Positions 63,821-64,000 of a DNA stretch of 64,000 nucleotides are shown one piece after another (the stretch's first letter is position 1; each line of letters begins with the position of its first letter). This DNA comes from Pseudoalteromonas piscicida. GTDB taxonomy: Bacteria > Pseudomonadota > Gammaproteobacteria > Enterobacterales > Alteromonadaceae. The notes beneath the pieces were generated by a model, which was not told the DNA's origin, did no database searches, and saw only the letters and a list, made by a program, of their open reading frames with translations. Position numbers and translations under genes: made by a program. Location: positions 1,838,501 through 1,902,500 of the forward strand of contig NZ_CP011924.1 in NCBI RefSeq assembly GCF_000238315.3, given 5' to 3'.

Positions 63821-64000
63821 TAGCTAAATACTCCATGAATATACCAATGGTTATTTTGCTCTCGAAATACCCATAACCGCTGCGCTTGTTCATTTTGTAC
63901 AATAAAATAATCTCGCTGGACCGGCTCACCGTCCCACCACCCTGAAGCAATACGCTCTGGACCAGAAATAATATTGACTCTTTCACATAAAGGCTGTGGC
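63820..64000 (-). CDS. imuB: ImuB-type Y-family polymerase-like protein, C-terminal end only
   Basis: 60 codons read to a TAA at 63820-63822. The peptide contains PERIASGWWDGEPVQRDYF and VQNEQAQRLWVF, the conserved C-terminal segment of ImuB, which lacks polymerase activity but bridges DnaE2 to the beta clamp. The rest lies beyond the window. The one-base overlap with dnaE2 implies a single imuA-imuB-dnaE2 transcript, usually under LexA control; the promoter is out of view. Confidence 0.88.
   Translation of the reverse strand, partial: PQPLCERVNIISGPERIASGWWDGEPVQRDYFIVQNEQAQRLWVFREQNNHWYIHGVFS

Overview
The window looks like chromosomal DNA of a marine gammaproteobacterium of the Alteromonadales, most like Pseudoalteromonas. 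This is inferred from the core gene order, the TonB receptor style, the minor-pilin/PilY1 operon and the kinds of intergenic palindromes; no database search was possible. The base composition is moderately AT-rich throughout.

Layout. (1) 1-96 is the 3' end of pheA, which faces tyrA at 23-24.1 kb. In E. coli these two genes are convergent neighbours; here about 23 kb of accessory DNA separates them. (2) 0.2-16.6 kb is a carbohydrate-utilisation locus. It encodes a TonB-dependent receptor, a lipoprotein with four discoidin-type domains, CutC, a BadF-type sugar kinase, a PAS-AraC regulator, a Gfo/Idh/MocA oxidoreductase, two xylose-isomerase-like TIM barrels (one cytoplasmic, one exported), an MFS transporter, a DUF1080 (3-keto-glycoside lyase/hydrolase-type) protein, a GMC oxidoreductase and a gluconate-2-dehydrogenase subunit-3-like partner. 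This is the parts list of a 3-keto-glycoside oxidation/elimination pathway. (3) 16.6-23 kb is a variable segment with two unknown membrane proteins, a yefM-yoeB toxin-antitoxin module flanked by direct repeats, an AraC/GyrI-like regulator, a Sel1-repeat/DUF2971 protein and four copies of one palindromic repeat. (4) 23-34.4 kb is core: tyrA, rplS-trmD-rimM-rpsP, ffh, ypjD, a CorC/YfjD protein, a lytic transglycosylase-like lipoprotein and gshA. A tannase/feruloyl-esterase gene is inserted between rpsP and ffh. (5) 34.5-41.4 kb holds a quinone-oxidoreductase-like gene, clpB-pgeF-rluD, bamD and glnB.

(6) 41.5-50.3 kb encodes type IV pilus minor pilins: two tandem FimT/FimU-like genes (the second with a one-base frameshift inside its prepilin leader), a palindromic repeat element, then pilV-pilW-pilX-pilY1-pilE on the minus strand. 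Immediately upstream is a LytTR response regulator/His_kinase pair resembling AlgR/FimS, the known regulators of this operon in Pseudomonas aeruginosa. (7) 50.3-58.3 kb is the conserved ispH-fkpB-lspA-ileS-ribF-murJ block with divergent rpsT (UUG start). (8) 58.4-64 kb has a CheY-like receiver, an unknown membrane protein, a secreted fibrinogen-domain protein, a candidate MITE, and the imuB-dnaE2 mutagenic polymerase genes, with imuB running off the window.

The best candidates for new biology are the 3-keto-glycoside locus (with CutC and a kinase as unexplained members and no cytochrome partner), the repeat-rich toxin-antitoxin/Sel1-DUF2971 segment, and the frameshifted minor pilin next to an AlgR/FimS-like pair.
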